64,000 nucleotides of DNA from Rhodococcus sp. 4CII. GTDB lineage: Bacteria > Actinomycetota > Actinomycetes > Mycobacteriales > Mycobacteriaceae. The DNA lies in the NCBI RefSeq assembly GCF_014256275.1, contig NZ_JACCFE010000002.1, positions 6,759,501 through 6,823,500 on the forward strand, given 5' to 3'. Shown piece by piece: positions 18,040 through 30,369 of the stretch (positions are counted from its first letter, which is position 1; each line of letters opens with the position of its first letter). The translations under genes were made by a program, and so were the position numbers. The notes under the pieces were generated by a model, which was not told the origin of the DNA, made no database searches, and was given only the letters and a program-made list of their open reading frames with translations.

Positions 18040-18366
18040 TCAGACGTGCACGACCACCGATCCGTCGCGGATCGATGCGGTGTAGGTGCGCACGGACCCG
18101 ACACCGTCGGACGCGCAGGCACCGGTGTCGAAGGAGAACGCGTACTGGTGGAGGGGGCACATCACGCCGCCGGCATCGATTTGCCCGTCGGCGAGGGGGC
18201 CGCCCCGGTGGGGGCACACCGCATCCATGGCCCGCACTGTTCCGTCCGACAACAGGAACACGGCGACCTGACGGTTCTGCACGACGTACGTCCGTCCTTC
18301 GCCCGGGGTGAGGTCGCTGACCGGCCCCACCGCGACGCCGGAGGGGTCGTCGATCAGGGCCGTCAT
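18040..18366 (-). CDS. nirD: Assimilatory nitrite reductase (NADH) small subunit NirD
   Basis: Encodes 108 residues with a Rieske-type fold. The [2Fe-2S] ligands are seen as CPHRGG and CPLHQYAF (CxH...CxxH). NirD partners NirB in NAD(P)H-dependent reduction of nitrite to ammonium in the cytosol. The ATG overlaps the nirB stop (ATGA), so the subunits are coupled. The spacing of the two Cys-His pairs is intact, so cluster binding should be possible, in contrast to NirD proteins that have lost them. Confidence 0.93.
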   Translation of the reverse strand: MTALIDDPSGVAVGPVSDLTPGEGRTYVVQNRQVAVFLLSDGTVRAMDAVCPHRGGPLADGQIDAGGVMCPLHQYAFSFDTGACASDGVGSVRTYTASIRDGSVVVHV

Positions 18367-20855
18367 CGGACCGGCACCTGGGGGAGCGGCAGCAGGGGGA
18401 GCGAGGGGGCGAACTGCGCCGGCGACTTCGGTGCGGTGCGTTCCATCCACGGGTCGCGGTAACCGTCCACGGCCGTCTGGATCCGTTCGTCCAATCCCGT
18501 CACGATGTCCTCCTCGTCTCGGACCAGCAGCGCCTGAAGGTGTTCGAGCCCCACCCGCGGCACGAAGTCGTAGGTGCGTTCGAGCCATTTCGCGTTCTCG
18601 CGGTAGTACTGGATGAACCGCCCGCCGAGTTCCAGTACCGCTCCCGGTGATTCGACCGTGGCCAGCAGGTCGCCCTTGCGGATGTGGGCTCCGGCGGCGC
18701 CGCCGACGTAGATCTCCCAGCGGCCGTCACCGACCGCGACCACGCCGAAGTCCTTGCACAGCGCCTCGGAACAGTTGCGTGGGCATCCGGCCACGGCGAG
18801 TTTGAGCTTCGCGGGTGTCTCCAGACCCTGGAACCGCTCCTCGAGTGCGATGCCGAGGCTCGTCGAGTCGCCGAGACCGTAGCGGCAGAAATCCGTTCCG
18901 ACACAGGTCTTCACCGTGCGCATGCTCTTGCCGTACGCGAACCCGGACGGCATGTCGAGGTCGCCCCACACCCGGGGCAGATCTTCCTTCTTGATGCCGA
19001 GGAGATCGATGCGCTGCCCACCGGTCACCTTCACGAGCGGGACGGCGTACTTGTCGGCGACGTCAGCGATCTTCCGGAGCTGATCCGGCGTGGTGACGCC
19101 GCCCTTCATCTGCGGGACCACCGAGAACGTGCCGTCACGCTGAATGTTGGCGTGCACGCGGTCGTTGATGAACAGCGCGCCGCGCTCGTCCACCCACTCG
19201 GGACCCCAGACGGTGCGGAGCAGGGACGCGAGCGGCATCTTCGCGGACGCGTCCTCCTCGCCGCCGGTTGCGAGTGCGGCGAACACCTGCGACACGGCGC
19301 GGAGGTCGCGTTCCCGGATGGTCGCGACGAGTTCGGGCTTGCTCAGGGGGATGCACGGCACGTACCAGTCGGCGGACGGATCGGCCTCGAGTTCGCCGCC
19401 GGCGGCGCAGGCCACGATGTCGGCGACGAGGCCCTTGCACGAGCCACATCCCTTGCCCGCCCGGGTCTGCGCGCAGACATCGGTCAGGGTCTTGGCGCCG
19501 GAATGGACGCGGGCCACCAGATCTCCCTTGCTCACGCCGTTGCAGTTGCACACCTGCAGATCGTCGGGAAGGTCGGCGGCGCTCGCCGCGGCAGTCGGGG
19601 CCCCGACGTCGAAGAGCATGCTGATCCGCTCCTCCGGCAGCGGAACCTTGCCGTCGAACGCCTGCGTGAGGAAGCCCGCCTTGCTGATGTCACCCATCAG
19701 GGTGGCGCCGATCAGTTTGCCGTCCCGGACGACGAGACTCTTGTAAGTGCCGCTGCGGGGTTCGTAATACTGGACGAACTCGTCGTCCGCCGTCTCCGGG
19801 CCCTTGACGCCCATCGCAGCGACGTCGACACCCGCGACCTTCAGTTTGGTGGTGGTGCGCGAACCCACGTAGGCCGCTTCCGGATCGGAGCCGGTGAGGA
19901 CGTCGGCGAGGATGACGGACTGTTCCCACACCGGTGCGACGAGGCCGTACGTCTCCCCACGGTGCTGTGCGCACTCGCCGACGGCGTACACGGAACCCTC
20001 GTCCTCACAGCGCATCTGGTCGTCGACGACGACGCCGCGCTCGACCACCAGTCCCGCGGCGCGCGCCAGTTCCGTGTTGGGCCGGATGCCCGCGGTGACG
20101 ACGACCATGTCGGCGTCCAGGGTCGATCCGTCGACGAACGACACCCCGGTCACCAGGCCGGCCTCGTTCCGCAGCACGGCGGTGGTCCGCATCGACGTGT
20201 GGACGCCGACGCCCAGCTTCTCGATCTCGGCGCGCAGGACGCTGCCGCCGCGCTCGTCGAGCTGCTGGTTCATCAAGTGCCCGGGGGAGTGCACCACATT
20301 GACCGTGAGCCCTTGCGTGCGCAGCCCGTACGCGGCCTCGAGTCCGAGCAGTCCGCCGCCGATCACCACCGCCGACACGTCGTGGGCCTGCGCCATCTGG
20401 AGCATGCCGTTGGTGTCGGCGATGTTCCGGAATCCGAACACACCGCGGGCCAGGCGTCCGTCGTGCTCCCGCAGCCCGTCCATGTTGGGGAAGAACGTGT
20501 TGCTCCCCGTGGCGATGATCAGCACGTCGTAGTCGACGACGCGGCCGCTCTCGCACGTGACGGTCTTCGCGAACCGGTCGAGCGCGACCGCCCGGTCACC
20601 GGCGTGCAGCTTGACGCCGTTCGCGGTGTACCAGCCCACGGGGTTGAGGATGAGGTCCTCGTCGTCGACGGCCGCCTCCCCGGACAGCACGTGCGAGAGC
20701 ATGATCCGGTTGTAGTTGCCGTACGGCTCGTCACCGATCATGGTGATCTCGAAACGCTCGCGTCCGCCGCGATTCAGGACCTCCTCGACGGTGCGCGCGC
20801 CGGCCATACCGTTGCCGACGACCAGCAGCTTGCTCGAACTCGGTGTGTGGGCCAT
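18363..20855 (-). CDS. nirB: Assimilatory nitrite reductase (NADH) large subunit NirB
   Basis: Encodes 830 residues. The N-terminal FAD/NAD(P)H-binding reductase has VVGNGMAGARTVEEV and VIGGGLLGLEAAYGL. A BFD-like [2Fe-2S] domain follows with CNCNG near 434 and CGSC about 35 residues on. The C-terminal sulfite/nitrite reductase repeats carry the sirohaem-[4Fe-4S] ligands CVGTDFC near 650 and CPRNC near 690. It catalyses the six-electron reduction of nitrite to ammonium. An inverted repeat CGTAACG/CGTTACG stands 27-50 bases upstream and may bind a nitrogen regulator. nirD follows with a 4-base overlap; no nitrate reductase or NarK gene is in this window. Confidence 0.95.
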   Translation of the reverse strand: MAHTPSSSKLLVVGNGMAGARTVEEVLNRGGRERFEITMIGDEPYGNYNRIMLSHVLSGEAAVDDEDLILNPVGWYTANGVKLHAGDRAVALDRFAKTVTCESGRVVDYDVLIIATGSNTFFPNMDGLREHDGRLARGVFGFRNIADTNGMLQMAQAHDVSAVVIGGGLLGLEAAYGLRTQGLTVNVVHSPGHLMNQQLDERGGSVLRAEIEKLGVGVHTSMRTTAVLRNEAGLVTGVSFVDGSTLDADMVVVTAGIRPNTELARAAGLVVERGVVVDDQMRCEDEGSVYAVGECAQHRGETYGLVAPVWEQSVILADVLTGSDPEAAYVGSRTTTKLKVAGVDVAAMGVKGPETADDEFVQYYEPRSGTYKSLVVRDGKLIGATLMGDISKAGFLTQAFDGKVPLPEERISMLFDVGAPTAAASAADLPDDLQVCNCNGVSKGDLVARVHSGAKTLTDVCAQTRAGKGCGSCKGLVADIVACAAGGELEADPSADWYVPCIPLSKPELVATIRERDLRAVSQVFAALATGGEEDASAKMPLASLLRTVWGPEWVDERGALFINDRVHANIQRDGTFSVVPQMKGGVTTPDQLRKIADVADKYAVPLVKVTGGQRIDLLGIKKEDLPRVWGDLDMPSGFAYGKSMRTVKTCVGTDFCRYGLGDSTSLGIALEERFQGLETPAKLKLAVAGCPRNCSEALCKDFGVVAVGDGRWEIYVGGAAGAHIRKGDLLATVESPGAVLELGGRFIQYYRENAKWLERTYDFVPRVGLEHLQALLVRDEEDIVTGLDERIQTAVDGYRDPWMERTAPKSPAQFAPSLPLLPLPQVPVR

Positions 20856-20881
20856 GCACCGAGGCTCCGCCTCCGGAGTGT

Positions 20882-20905
20882 CGTAACGGCTGCGTGCACG
20901 TTACG
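20882..20905. promoter_or_regulatory. Inverted repeat upstream of nirBD, candidate nitrogen-regulator site
   Basis: CGTAACG (20882-20888) and CGTTACG (20899-20905) form 7-base arms separated by ten bases, ending 27 bases before the nirB start. GTAAC-type half sites recall actinobacterial GlnR boxes (gTnAC-n6-GaAAC), but the second half is a poor match, so NnaR, GlnR or another factor is possible. Confidence 0.4.
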
Positions 20906-20945
20906 TGGGAATCAGAAACACCTCACAGCCCTCCCGGACTCTGCG

Positions 20946-22097
20946 TCAGGCAGGTGGGCGGTCGCGCGGCATCAGCAGTGGGGCCAGCACGGCGAGGAGC
21001 GCGGCGGGCAGAAGGAAACCCGCGGCGGGCGACACCGCGTACACCGGGGTGAGGGTGATCGGTGCGAGCGCGTTGCCCATGAACCGCAACGCCTGCACGA
21101 CCGAGACCGCGCCACCCCGGTTCGGGCCCGGCGACCCGAGCACCGCGGCATTGACCCCGACAAGGATGAACTGGCCCGCGGTTCCGGCCGCGAACCACGC
21201 TACCGCCACCACCGCGAGGAGCGACACGGTGCCGGCGGCCGCGACGAGAATCGCCCCCGCGAACGCGCCGATCAGCACGGCGGCCCGGGCCCCGATCCTG
21301 TCGATGACCCCGCCGACGAGCCGTGCGGTGAGGATCCCCGCCACACCGAATCCGGTGAGCAGCAGACCGCGCTGCGTGGGGCTCAGCCCGAACACGTCCC
21401 CGGCGCGGAACGCGACCAGGAAACTCAGTCCGCCCAGTGCGCCCCACCCCAGGAGCGCGACCATTCCAATTCTCAGGACCGGCGGGGTGAGAGCGTCGCG
21501 CAACCGCGGGCGGGCGGCACCGGTCTCGGCGGGAGCGCTGTCGGGCACACCGACCGCCCCCAGCACCGCGGCGACCAGCGCGATGACGAGGAAGGCGAGT
21601 CGCCAGTCGACCTCGGCCGCGAGTCCGCCGACGAGAGGCGCGCTCGACTGCCCCGCGGCCTGGAAAGCGCCGAAGATCCCCAGGGCGCGGCCGAGATGCT
21701 TCTGCGGCGTCGACGCGGCGAGCGCGGCCAGCAGCAGTGGCGTCGTGAAGGAGTTGGAACACCCTTGGAGCACGCGGGCGCCGAGAAAGAGCGGGAGCGT
21801 CGGCGCGAGGAAACACGCCAGCGACGACAGCAGGTAGACCCCGTAGGCGATGCGCACCGTCCGCGTCTGCCCCCACCGGGCGCCCAGCGTGCCCGACACC
21901 AGCATCAGCAATGCGAACGGCAACAGATACGCGGTCAGCGAACTTGCCGCGGCGGACGCGCTGACCCCGAGGTCGTTCCCGATCTCGGGGAGGATGGAGG
22001 CGACGACCCCGCCGCCGAACGGACCGAGGAAACCGCCGGCGTAGAGCGCCGTGCGCTGGAGCGAGGAACGAAGCGACCCGGGTGAGTTCTTCGTCAC
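20946..22097 (-). CDS. MFS transporter, DHA1-type efflux
   Basis: Encodes 383 residues with about twelve membrane helices. The motif between helices 2 and 3 is GTLGARWGQTRTVRIAYG, the usual MFS loop with G...R. ILPEIGNDLGVSASAAASSLTAYLL is typical of drug:H+ antiporter 1 proteins; it lacks the nitrate signatures of NarK, so it is not an obvious nitrite transporter despite lying before nirB. It overlaps the PAC2 gene by four bases, so the two are cotranscribed. Substrate unknown. Confidence 0.75.
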   Translation of the reverse strand: MTKNSPGSLRSSLQRTALYAGGFLGPFGGGVVASILPEIGNDLGVSASAAASSLTAYLLPFALLMLVSGTLGARWGQTRTVRIAYGVYLLSSLACFLAPTLPLFLGARVLQGCSNSFTTPLLLAALAASTPQKHLGRALGIFGAFQAAGQSSAPLVGGLAAEVDWRLAFLVIALVAAVLGAVGVPDSAPAETGAARPRLRDALTPPVLRIGMVALLGWGALGGLSFLVAFRAGDVFGLSPTQRGLLLTGFGVAGILTARLVGGVIDRIGARAAVLIGAFAGAILVAAAGTVSLLAVVAVAWFAAGTAGQFILVGVNAAVLGSPGPNRGGAVSVVQALRFMGNALAPITLTPVYAVSPAAGFLLPAALLAVLAPLLMPRDRPPA

Positions 22098-23035
22098 AGC
22101 CCGAAGCTGCCGGGCCCGCGCCTGCGGAGGTACCGCTCGAACTCGGCCGCGAGCGCGTCACCGTCGATCTTCGAGATGGCCTCGGAGATGTCGGTCTCGG
22201 CGTCGCCCCGCTCTTCGAGGGAGCGGACGTACTCGCCGATCTCTTCGTCGTCCGCGGTCATCTCCGTGACGGCTTCCTGCCAGTCGTCGGCCTGGGACGG
22301 CAGTTCGCCGAGGGGGACTTCCATGTCGAGGACATCCTCGACGCGCTGCAACAGCGCGACCGTCGCCTTGGGGTTAGGCGGCTGGGACACGTAGTGGGGC
22401 ACGGCCGCCCAGAACGAAACCGCAGGCACACCGGCCCGGACGCACGCGTCCTGCAGCACACCGGTGATGCCGGTCGGCCCCTCGTACCGGGTCTGCTCGA
22501 GGTTGAACCGCTCGGCGGCCTCGCTGCTGTAGGCGCTGCCCGTCACCGGGACCGGCCGCGTGTGCGGGGTGTCCGCGAGCAGCGCTCCGAGGATCACCAC
22601 CGTGTTGATCCGGAGTTGGTCGATCAGCTCGAGGAGGTCTTCGCAGAAGCTGCGCCAGCGCATGTTCGGTTCGATCCCGCGGAGCAGCACGACGTCGCGG
22701 GCGCTGCCGGGAGGGGAGCACACCGACAGCCGGGTGGTGGGCCACACGATCTCCCGGGTGACGCCGTCGACCTGTCGCACCGTGGGACGATTGACCTGGT
22801 AGTCGTAGTATTCCTCGGAGTCGAGCTCGGCGAGCGGCTGGGCGTCCCAGGTCAGCTCGAGATGCTCGACGGCGCCGCTCGCGGCGTCACCGGCGTCGTT
22901 CCAACCCTCGAAGGCGGCGACCAGGACAGGGTCACGAAGTACGGGCACGCCGTCGTCCGCCGCACCGGCATCCACGGTGTCGGGGGCGTCGTCGTCGCGG
23001 CCCGCAGGCGTGACAGGGAACTCACTGGAACTCAC
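22094..23035 (-). CDS. PAC2 (proteasome assembly chaperone-like) family protein
   Basis: Encodes 313 residues. The PAC2 fold is seen in PVLVAAFEGWNDAGDAASGAVEHL, VVLLRGIEPNMRWRSFCEDLLEL and VVILGALLADTPHTRPVPVTG, with an acidic C-terminal helical tail (TADDEEIGEYVRSLEE). Actinobacterial PAC2 proteins are conserved but of uncertain function; a link to the proteasome 10 kb away is tempting and unproven. The GTG start has a leaderless -10 six bases upstream. It is divergent from metH, a pairing also found in M. tuberculosis (Rv2125-Rv2124c). Confidence 0.8.
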   Translation of the reverse strand: MSSSEFPVTPAGRDDDAPDTVDAGAADDGVPVLRDPVLVAAFEGWNDAGDAASGAVEHLELTWDAQPLAELDSEEYYDYQVNRPTVRQVDGVTREIVWPTTRLSVCSPPGSARDVVLLRGIEPNMRWRSFCEDLLELIDQLRINTVVILGALLADTPHTRPVPVTGSAYSSEAAERFNLEQTRYEGPTGITGVLQDACVRAGVPAVSFWAAVPHYVSQPPNPKATVALLQRVEDVLDMEVPLGELPSQADDWQEAVTEMTADDEEIGEYVRSLEERGDAETDISEAISKIDGDALAAEFERYLRRRGPGSFGL

Positions 23036-23041
23036 CCACCC

Positions 23042-23047
23042 AGCCTA
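23042..23047 (-). promoter_or_regulatory. Leaderless -10 (TAGGCT) of the PAC2 gene
   Basis: On the minus strand TAGGCT is followed by six bases and the GTG start at 23035. Together with the metH promoter it forms a compact pair of divergent leaderless promoters in 51 bases. Confidence 0.55.
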
Positions 23048-23073
23048 CGGCCAGCGTTGGTTCCCGCGCCCAC

Positions 23074-23079
23074 TAGTCT
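23074..23079 (+). promoter_or_regulatory. Leaderless -10 (TAGTCT) of metH
   Basis: TAGTCT ends seven bases before ATG 23087. The whole intergenic space is 51 bases, so there is no room for a cobalamin riboswitch ahead of metH. Confidence 0.55.
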
Positions 23080-23086
23080 GGACGGC

Positions 23087-26648
<3,562 letters not shown>

Positions 26649-26656
<8 letters not shown>

Positions 26657-27341
26657 CGGGCAGGCCGGTCTCGCAGGCGTTCTGTGGGACATGGACGGAA
26701 CGCTGCTCGATTCCGAGAAGATGTGGGACGTCGCGGTCCGGGAGTTGTCGTTGCACCTCGGCGGTCCCATGACCGAGGAGACGCGGCTGAAGACGATCGG
26801 TGCGTCCAGCGCCAACGCTCTCGGCGTCATCTTCGACGCCCTCGGGCTCGACCGGGACCCGGCGTCGCTCGCCGAGGCCAAGGAGTGGATGTTCACCCGC
26901 GTCGAGGAACTGTTCGGCGACGGGATCCCGTGGCGGCCGGGCGCCCACGACGCCCTGCGGACCGTGCGGGCCCACGGCCTGCGGTCGGCGCTGGTGACCA
27001 ACACCGAACGTCGGCTCACCGAGCGGGCACTCGAGACGCTCGGCCGGCATCACTTCGACCACTCGGTGTGCGGCGACGAGGTTCCGGCGGGCAAACCGCA
27101 TCCGGACCCGTATCTGCGGGGTGCGGAACTGCTCGGGCTCGATCCGTCGCAATGCCTCGCCATCGAGGATTCGCCCACCGGCGCGGCGTCCGCGCAGGCC
27201 GCGGGATGCGTCGTGCTCGTCGTCCCGTGCGAGATTCCGGTGGACGACGGCCCGGGGCGGGTGTTCCGGGACAGCCTCGAGGGTCTCACCGGTTCCGACC
27301 TCGTCGACATGTGGGCGCAGCGGAGCGGTGTGCGTCTCTAG
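26649..27341 (+). CDS. HAD-superfamily phosphatase/phosphomutase-like hydrolase
   Basis: Encodes 230 residues. HAD motif I DMDGTLLDSE carries both catalytic aspartates, motif II is SALVTNTERR, and motifs III/IV are PAGKPHPDPYL and AIEDSPTGAASA. An alpha-helical cap follows motif I, as in the phosphoglycolate phosphatase/beta-phosphoglucomutase group. Substrate unknown. It overlaps the end of metH by eight bases, so it is cotranscribed with it. Confidence 0.85.
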
Positions 27342-27342
27342 G

Positions 27343-27348
27343 TATCCT
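27343..27348 (+). promoter_or_regulatory. Possible leaderless -10 (TATCCT) of the trhO-like gene
   Basis: TATCCT ends eight bases before GTG 27357, in the 15-base gap after the HAD gene. No ribosome binding site is present, so an internal leaderless promoter is plausible in addition to read-through. Confidence 0.45.
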
Positions 27349-27356
27349 GATTTCCC

Positions 27357-28214
27357 GTGGCTGTCCCGAAAATCGTGCTGTTCTACGTGTTCACTCCGCT
27401 CGCCGACCCGGAGGCGATACGGCTGTGGCAGTACACGCTCGCCGCGGCACACGACCTCACCGGGCGGATCCTCGTCTCCGAGCACGGCATCAACGCGACC
27501 GTCGGCGGCGACATCCACGACGTCAAGCGGTACGTGAAGGGAACCCGCAGCTACGTCCCGTTCAAGAACGCCGACATCAAGTGGTCCGACGGGCTCGGGG
27601 ACGACTTCCCGCGCCTGAGCGTGAAGGTCCGGTCGGAGATCGTGACGTTCGGTGCGCCGGGCGAGCTGAAGGTGGACGCGGGCGGTGTCGTCGGCGGTGG
27701 CACCCACCTGGCGCCGGACGAGGTGCACCGACTGGTCGAGGGCCGCGGCGACGACGTCGTCTTCTTCGACGGCCGCAACAGTTTCGAGGCGGAGATCGGC
27801 CGGTTCCGGGGCGCCGTCGTGCCCGACGTGTCGACCACCCGCGAGTTCGTGAACGAACTCGACAGCGGCAAGTACGACCACCTCAAGGACAAGGCGGTGG
27901 TCACCTACTGCACCGGCGGAGTGCGCTGCGAGGTCCTGTCTTCGCTGATGCGTGCGCGCGGGTTCGGGGAGGTCTACCAGATGGACGGCGGCATCGTCCG
28001 CTACGGGGAGACGTTCGGCGACACCGGTCTGTGGGAAGGCTCGCTCTACGTCTTCGACAAGCGGATGTCCGTCGAGTTCAGCGAGCGGGCGAAGACCCTG
28101 GGACGCTGCACGGAGTGCGGCGGTCCGACGTCCCGGTACGAAAATCTGCCCGACGACCGGGGCCGCGAACTCGTCCTCGTCTGCGACGGCTGCGCCGAGA
28201 ACCGGACCGCCTGA
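27357..28214 (+). CDS. trhO: Rhodanese-domain tRNA uridine(34) hydroxylase-like protein (TrhO/YceA family)
   Basis: Encodes 285 residues. The N-terminal acylphosphatase-like domain (TGRILVSEHGINATVGG) is followed by a rhodanese domain with catalytic Cys185 in YCTGGVRCE, the loop typical of TrhO. The C terminus has two CxxC pairs (CTECGG and CDGC), likely a zinc ribbon. TrhO hydroxylates uridine 34 in the tRNA wobble position to 5-hydroxyuridine in the cytosol. The next gene, a pseudouridine synthase, is also an RNA-modifying enzyme and starts one base after the stop. Confidence 0.85.
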   Translation: MAVPKIVLFYVFTPLADPEAIRLWQYTLAAAHDLTGRILVSEHGINATVGGDIHDVKRYVKGTRSYVPFKNADIKWSDGLGDDFPRLSVKVRSEIVTFGAPGELKVDAGGVVGGGTHLAPDEVHRLVEGRGDDVVFFDGRNSFEAEIGRFRGAVVPDVSTTREFVNELDSGKYDHLKDKAVVTYCTGGVRCEVLSSLMRARGFGEVYQMDGGIVRYGETFGDTGLWEGSLYVFDKRMSVEFSERAKTLGRCTECGGPTSRYENLPDDRGRELVLVCDGCAENRTA

Positions 28215-28215
28215 G

Positions 28216-29109
28216 GTGGCCGGGGCGCCCCTGCCGGTCCGCAACGGGCTCGGTCCCGATCGCCTGAGAATGCCGGCCGGACTCGACACGAAGACGGTCG
28301 CCGACTTCCTGATTCAGACCTACCCGGACGAGTGCGCGCACTGGCTGTCCCTGATCGACGGCGGCGGAGTCGTCGACGAACACGGACGGGTGGTCGACCG
28401 AGGCACCCGGTATTCCCCGACCCGGTTCGTGTACTTCTACCGGGACCCGGCCCCGGAGATCCCCGTTCCGTTCGAGATCGACATCCTCCACCGCGACGAC
28501 CACCTCGTGGTGATCGACAAGCCCCATTTCCTCGCCACGATTCCGCGCGGCGCGCATATCACCGAGACGGCGGTGGTGCGGCTGCGGAGGGCGCTCGACC
28601 TGCCCGACCTCACGCCGGCGCACCGGCTCGACCGGATGACGGCCGGTGTCCTGGTGTTCCTGGTGCGACGAGAGGACCGCAGGCCGTATCAGGACCTGTT
28701 CGTGTCAAAGCAGGTCACCAAGGAATACGAGGCCGTCGCCGCACACGATCCGGAGGTCGCGTTCCCGCGGACCATCCGCAGCCGCATCGTGAAGGAACAC
28801 GGGATCATGACGGCGACGGAGGAACCGGGAGAACCGAACAGTGAAACCGTCGTCGACCTGATCGAGGCCCGCGACGGTCGCGGACGATACCGGCTGCTGC
28901 CGAAGACCGGCCGGACGCACCAATTGCGCCTTCACATGTCCTCGCTGGGGTTGCCGATCGAAGGCGACAACTACTACCCGGACTTCCGCCGATCCGAGCC
29001 CGGCGACTTCTCGACCCCGCTGCGCCTGCTGGCGCGGGCCATCGAGTTCACCGATCCCCGTTCCGGCGACGTCCGCCGCTTCGAGAGTCGCCGCACACTC
29101 GGGTGGTGA
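28216..29109 (+). CDS. RluA-type pseudouridine synthase
   Basis: Encodes 297 residues. The catalytic aspartate lies in HRLDRMTAGVLVF, the RluA-family signature. The central beta strands include DDHLVVIDKP before it and GRTHQLRLHMSSLG after it. The N-terminal extension precedes the catalytic domain without a clear S4 motif. RNA target not predictable. The start is GTG at 28216, one base after the preceding TGA, so translation is probably coupled; the frame is open upstream to 27952 but that belongs to the rhodanese gene. Confidence 0.85.
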   Translation: MAGAPLPVRNGLGPDRLRMPAGLDTKTVADFLIQTYPDECAHWLSLIDGGGVVDEHGRVVDRGTRYSPTRFVYFYRDPAPEIPVPFEIDILHRDDHLVVIDKPHFLATIPRGAHITETAVVRLRRALDLPDLTPAHRLDRMTAGVLVFLVRREDRRPYQDLFVSKQVTKEYEAVAAHDPEVAFPRTIRSRIVKEHGIMTATEEPGEPNSETVVDLIEARDGRGRYRLLPKTGRTHQLRLHMSSLGLPIEGDNYYPDFRRSEPGDFSTPLRLLARAIEFTDPRSGDVRRFESRRTLGW

Positions 29110-29134
29110 CCGGTTCGGAGAGGTCCGCGGCGGC

Positions 29135-29416
29135 GTGAAACAATGGGTCCTCGTGAAGACCTTCGAATCCCTGTTCGCCGAGCTGACCGAGCGTGCCGCT
29201 ACCCGCCCCGAGGGGTCCGGCACCGTTGCCGCCTTGGACGCCGGCGTCCATTCGCAGGGAAAGAAGATCCTCGAAGAGGCGGGTGAGGTGTGGATCGCCG
29301 CCGAGCACGAGAGCGACGAGGCGCTCGCCGAGGAGATCTCCCAGCTGCTGTACTGGACGCAGGTGCTGATGGTGGGTAAGGGCCTGAAACTCGAGGACGT
29401 CTACCGACATCTGTGA
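29135..29416 (+). CDS. hisE: Phosphoribosyl-ATP pyrophosphatase HisE
   Basis: Encodes 93 residues of the all-alpha MazG-like fold; second step of histidine synthesis, hydrolysing phosphoribosyl-ATP to phosphoribosyl-AMP. The metal-binding helices are seen as GKKILEEAGEVWIAA and EEISQLLYWTQVL. A GTG at 29153 would give a start at VKTFESLF; the longer form is kept because the M. tuberculosis protein, from memory, has a similar six-residue lead. hisG follows after 47 bases in the usual order. Confidence 0.93.
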   Translation: MKQWVLVKTFESLFAELTERAATRPEGSGTVAALDAGVHSQGKKILEEAGEVWIAAEHESDEALAEEISQLLYWTQVLMVGKGLKLEDVYRHL

Positions 29417-29463
29417 TCGGTGATCGAGACTCCTCCACCCGCTCCCGAAAGGAACCCTCCGCC

Positions 29464-30315
29464 ATGCTGCGCGTCGCAGTCCCGAACAAGGGCTCGCTGT
29501 CCGAGTCCGCCGCCGAAATCCTCAGTGAGGCAGGCTACCGCCGTCGCACCGACTCCCGCGACCTGACGGTCCTGGACCCGTCCAACCAAGTCGAGTTCTT
29601 CTTCCTGCGCCCCAAGGACATCGCGATCTACGTCGGATCCGGTGAACTGGATCTCGGTATCACCGGCCGCGACCTCGCCCGTGATTCGGGCGCCCCGGTC
29701 GCCGAGCGGCTGTCGCTCGGCTTCGGCCGCTCCACGTTCCGGTACGCAGCGCCCGCGGGCAAGGACTGGAAGGTCGAGGACCTCGCCGGACTCCGCATCG
29801 CCACGTCTTACCCCAACCTGGTGCGCGACGACCTGTCCGCCCGCGGAATCGAGGCCTCGGTCATCCGCCTCGACGGCGCCGTGGAGATCTCGATTCAGCT
29901 CGGCGTCGCCGATGCCATTGCCGACGTCGTCGGATCCGGCCGCACGCTGCGCCAGCACAACCTGGTCGCTTTCGGCGACACCCTGTGCGACTCCGAGGGT
30001 GTGCTCATCGAGCGGGCCGGTTCGCCCGCCGACGATTCCGCGCGCAACCAGCTCGTCGAGCGCGTGCGCGGCATCGTGTTCGCGCAGCAGAACCTGATGC
30101 TGGACTACGACTGCCCCAAGACGATCCTCGACGACGCGTTGAAGATCACCCCCGGCCTGGAATCGCCGACGTTGTCGCCGCTCGCCGACGAGAACTGGGT
30201 CGCGGTCCGCGCGATGGTGCCGATCAAGGGCCACAACGGCGTCATGGACGAACTCGCCGACCTCGGCGCCAAGGCGATCCTCGCGTCGAACATCCGGTCC
30301 TGCCGCGCGCTCTGA
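29464..30315 (+). CDS. hisG: ATP phosphoribosyltransferase HisG (long form)
   Basis: Encodes 283 residues; first and feedback-controlled step of histidine biosynthesis, joining ATP and PRPP. The PRPP loop is seen in DAIADVVGSGRTLRQHNL, preceded by LDLGITGRDL and LRIATSYPNLV. The C-terminal ACT-like regulatory domain (NWVAVRAMVPIKGHNGVMDELADLGAKAIL) shows that this is the long HisG that binds histidine without HisZ. The ATG at 29464 has GAAAGGAA upstream; an in-frame start at 29413 would lack homology. The gene ends 22 bases before a strong convergent terminator. Confidence 0.95.
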   Translation: MLRVAVPNKGSLSESAAEILSEAGYRRRTDSRDLTVLDPSNQVEFFFLRPKDIAIYVGSGELDLGITGRDLARDSGAPVAERLSLGFGRSTFRYAAPAGKDWKVEDLAGLRIATSYPNLVRDDLSARGIEASVIRLDGAVEISIQLGVADAIADVVGSGRTLRQHNLVAFGDTLCDSEGVLIERAGSPADDSARNQLVERVRGIVFAQQNLMLDYDCPKTILDDALKITPGLESPTLSPLADENWVAVRAMVPIKGHNGVMDELADLGAKAILASNIRSCRAL

Positions 30316-30336
30316 ACCCGTTCCGCCGCACGACGA

Positions 30337-30369
30337 TCCGCGCCCGTTCCGGTCAGGAGCGGGCGCGGA
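30337..30369. terminator. Bidirectional terminator between hisG and the thioesterase gene
   Basis: TCCGCGCCCGTTCC (30337-30350) pairs with GGAGCGGGCGCGGA (30356-30369), one G-T pair, loop of five (GGTCA). The loop contains the thioesterase stop (30353-30355 on the minus strand), so the stem is built from coding sequence on that side. Confidence 0.7.

Noticed and set aside
20946..22097. MFS gene before nirB as nitrate/nitrite transporter NarK
   Set aside because: It lacks the NarK nitrate signature motifs and looks like a DHA1 exporter coupled with the PAC2 gene.
23036..23086. Cobalamin riboswitch before metH
   Set aside because: Only 51 bases lie between the divergent genes and metH appears leaderless, leaving no space for a riboswitch; none was recognised upstream of cobL either, which is coupled to the SDR gene.
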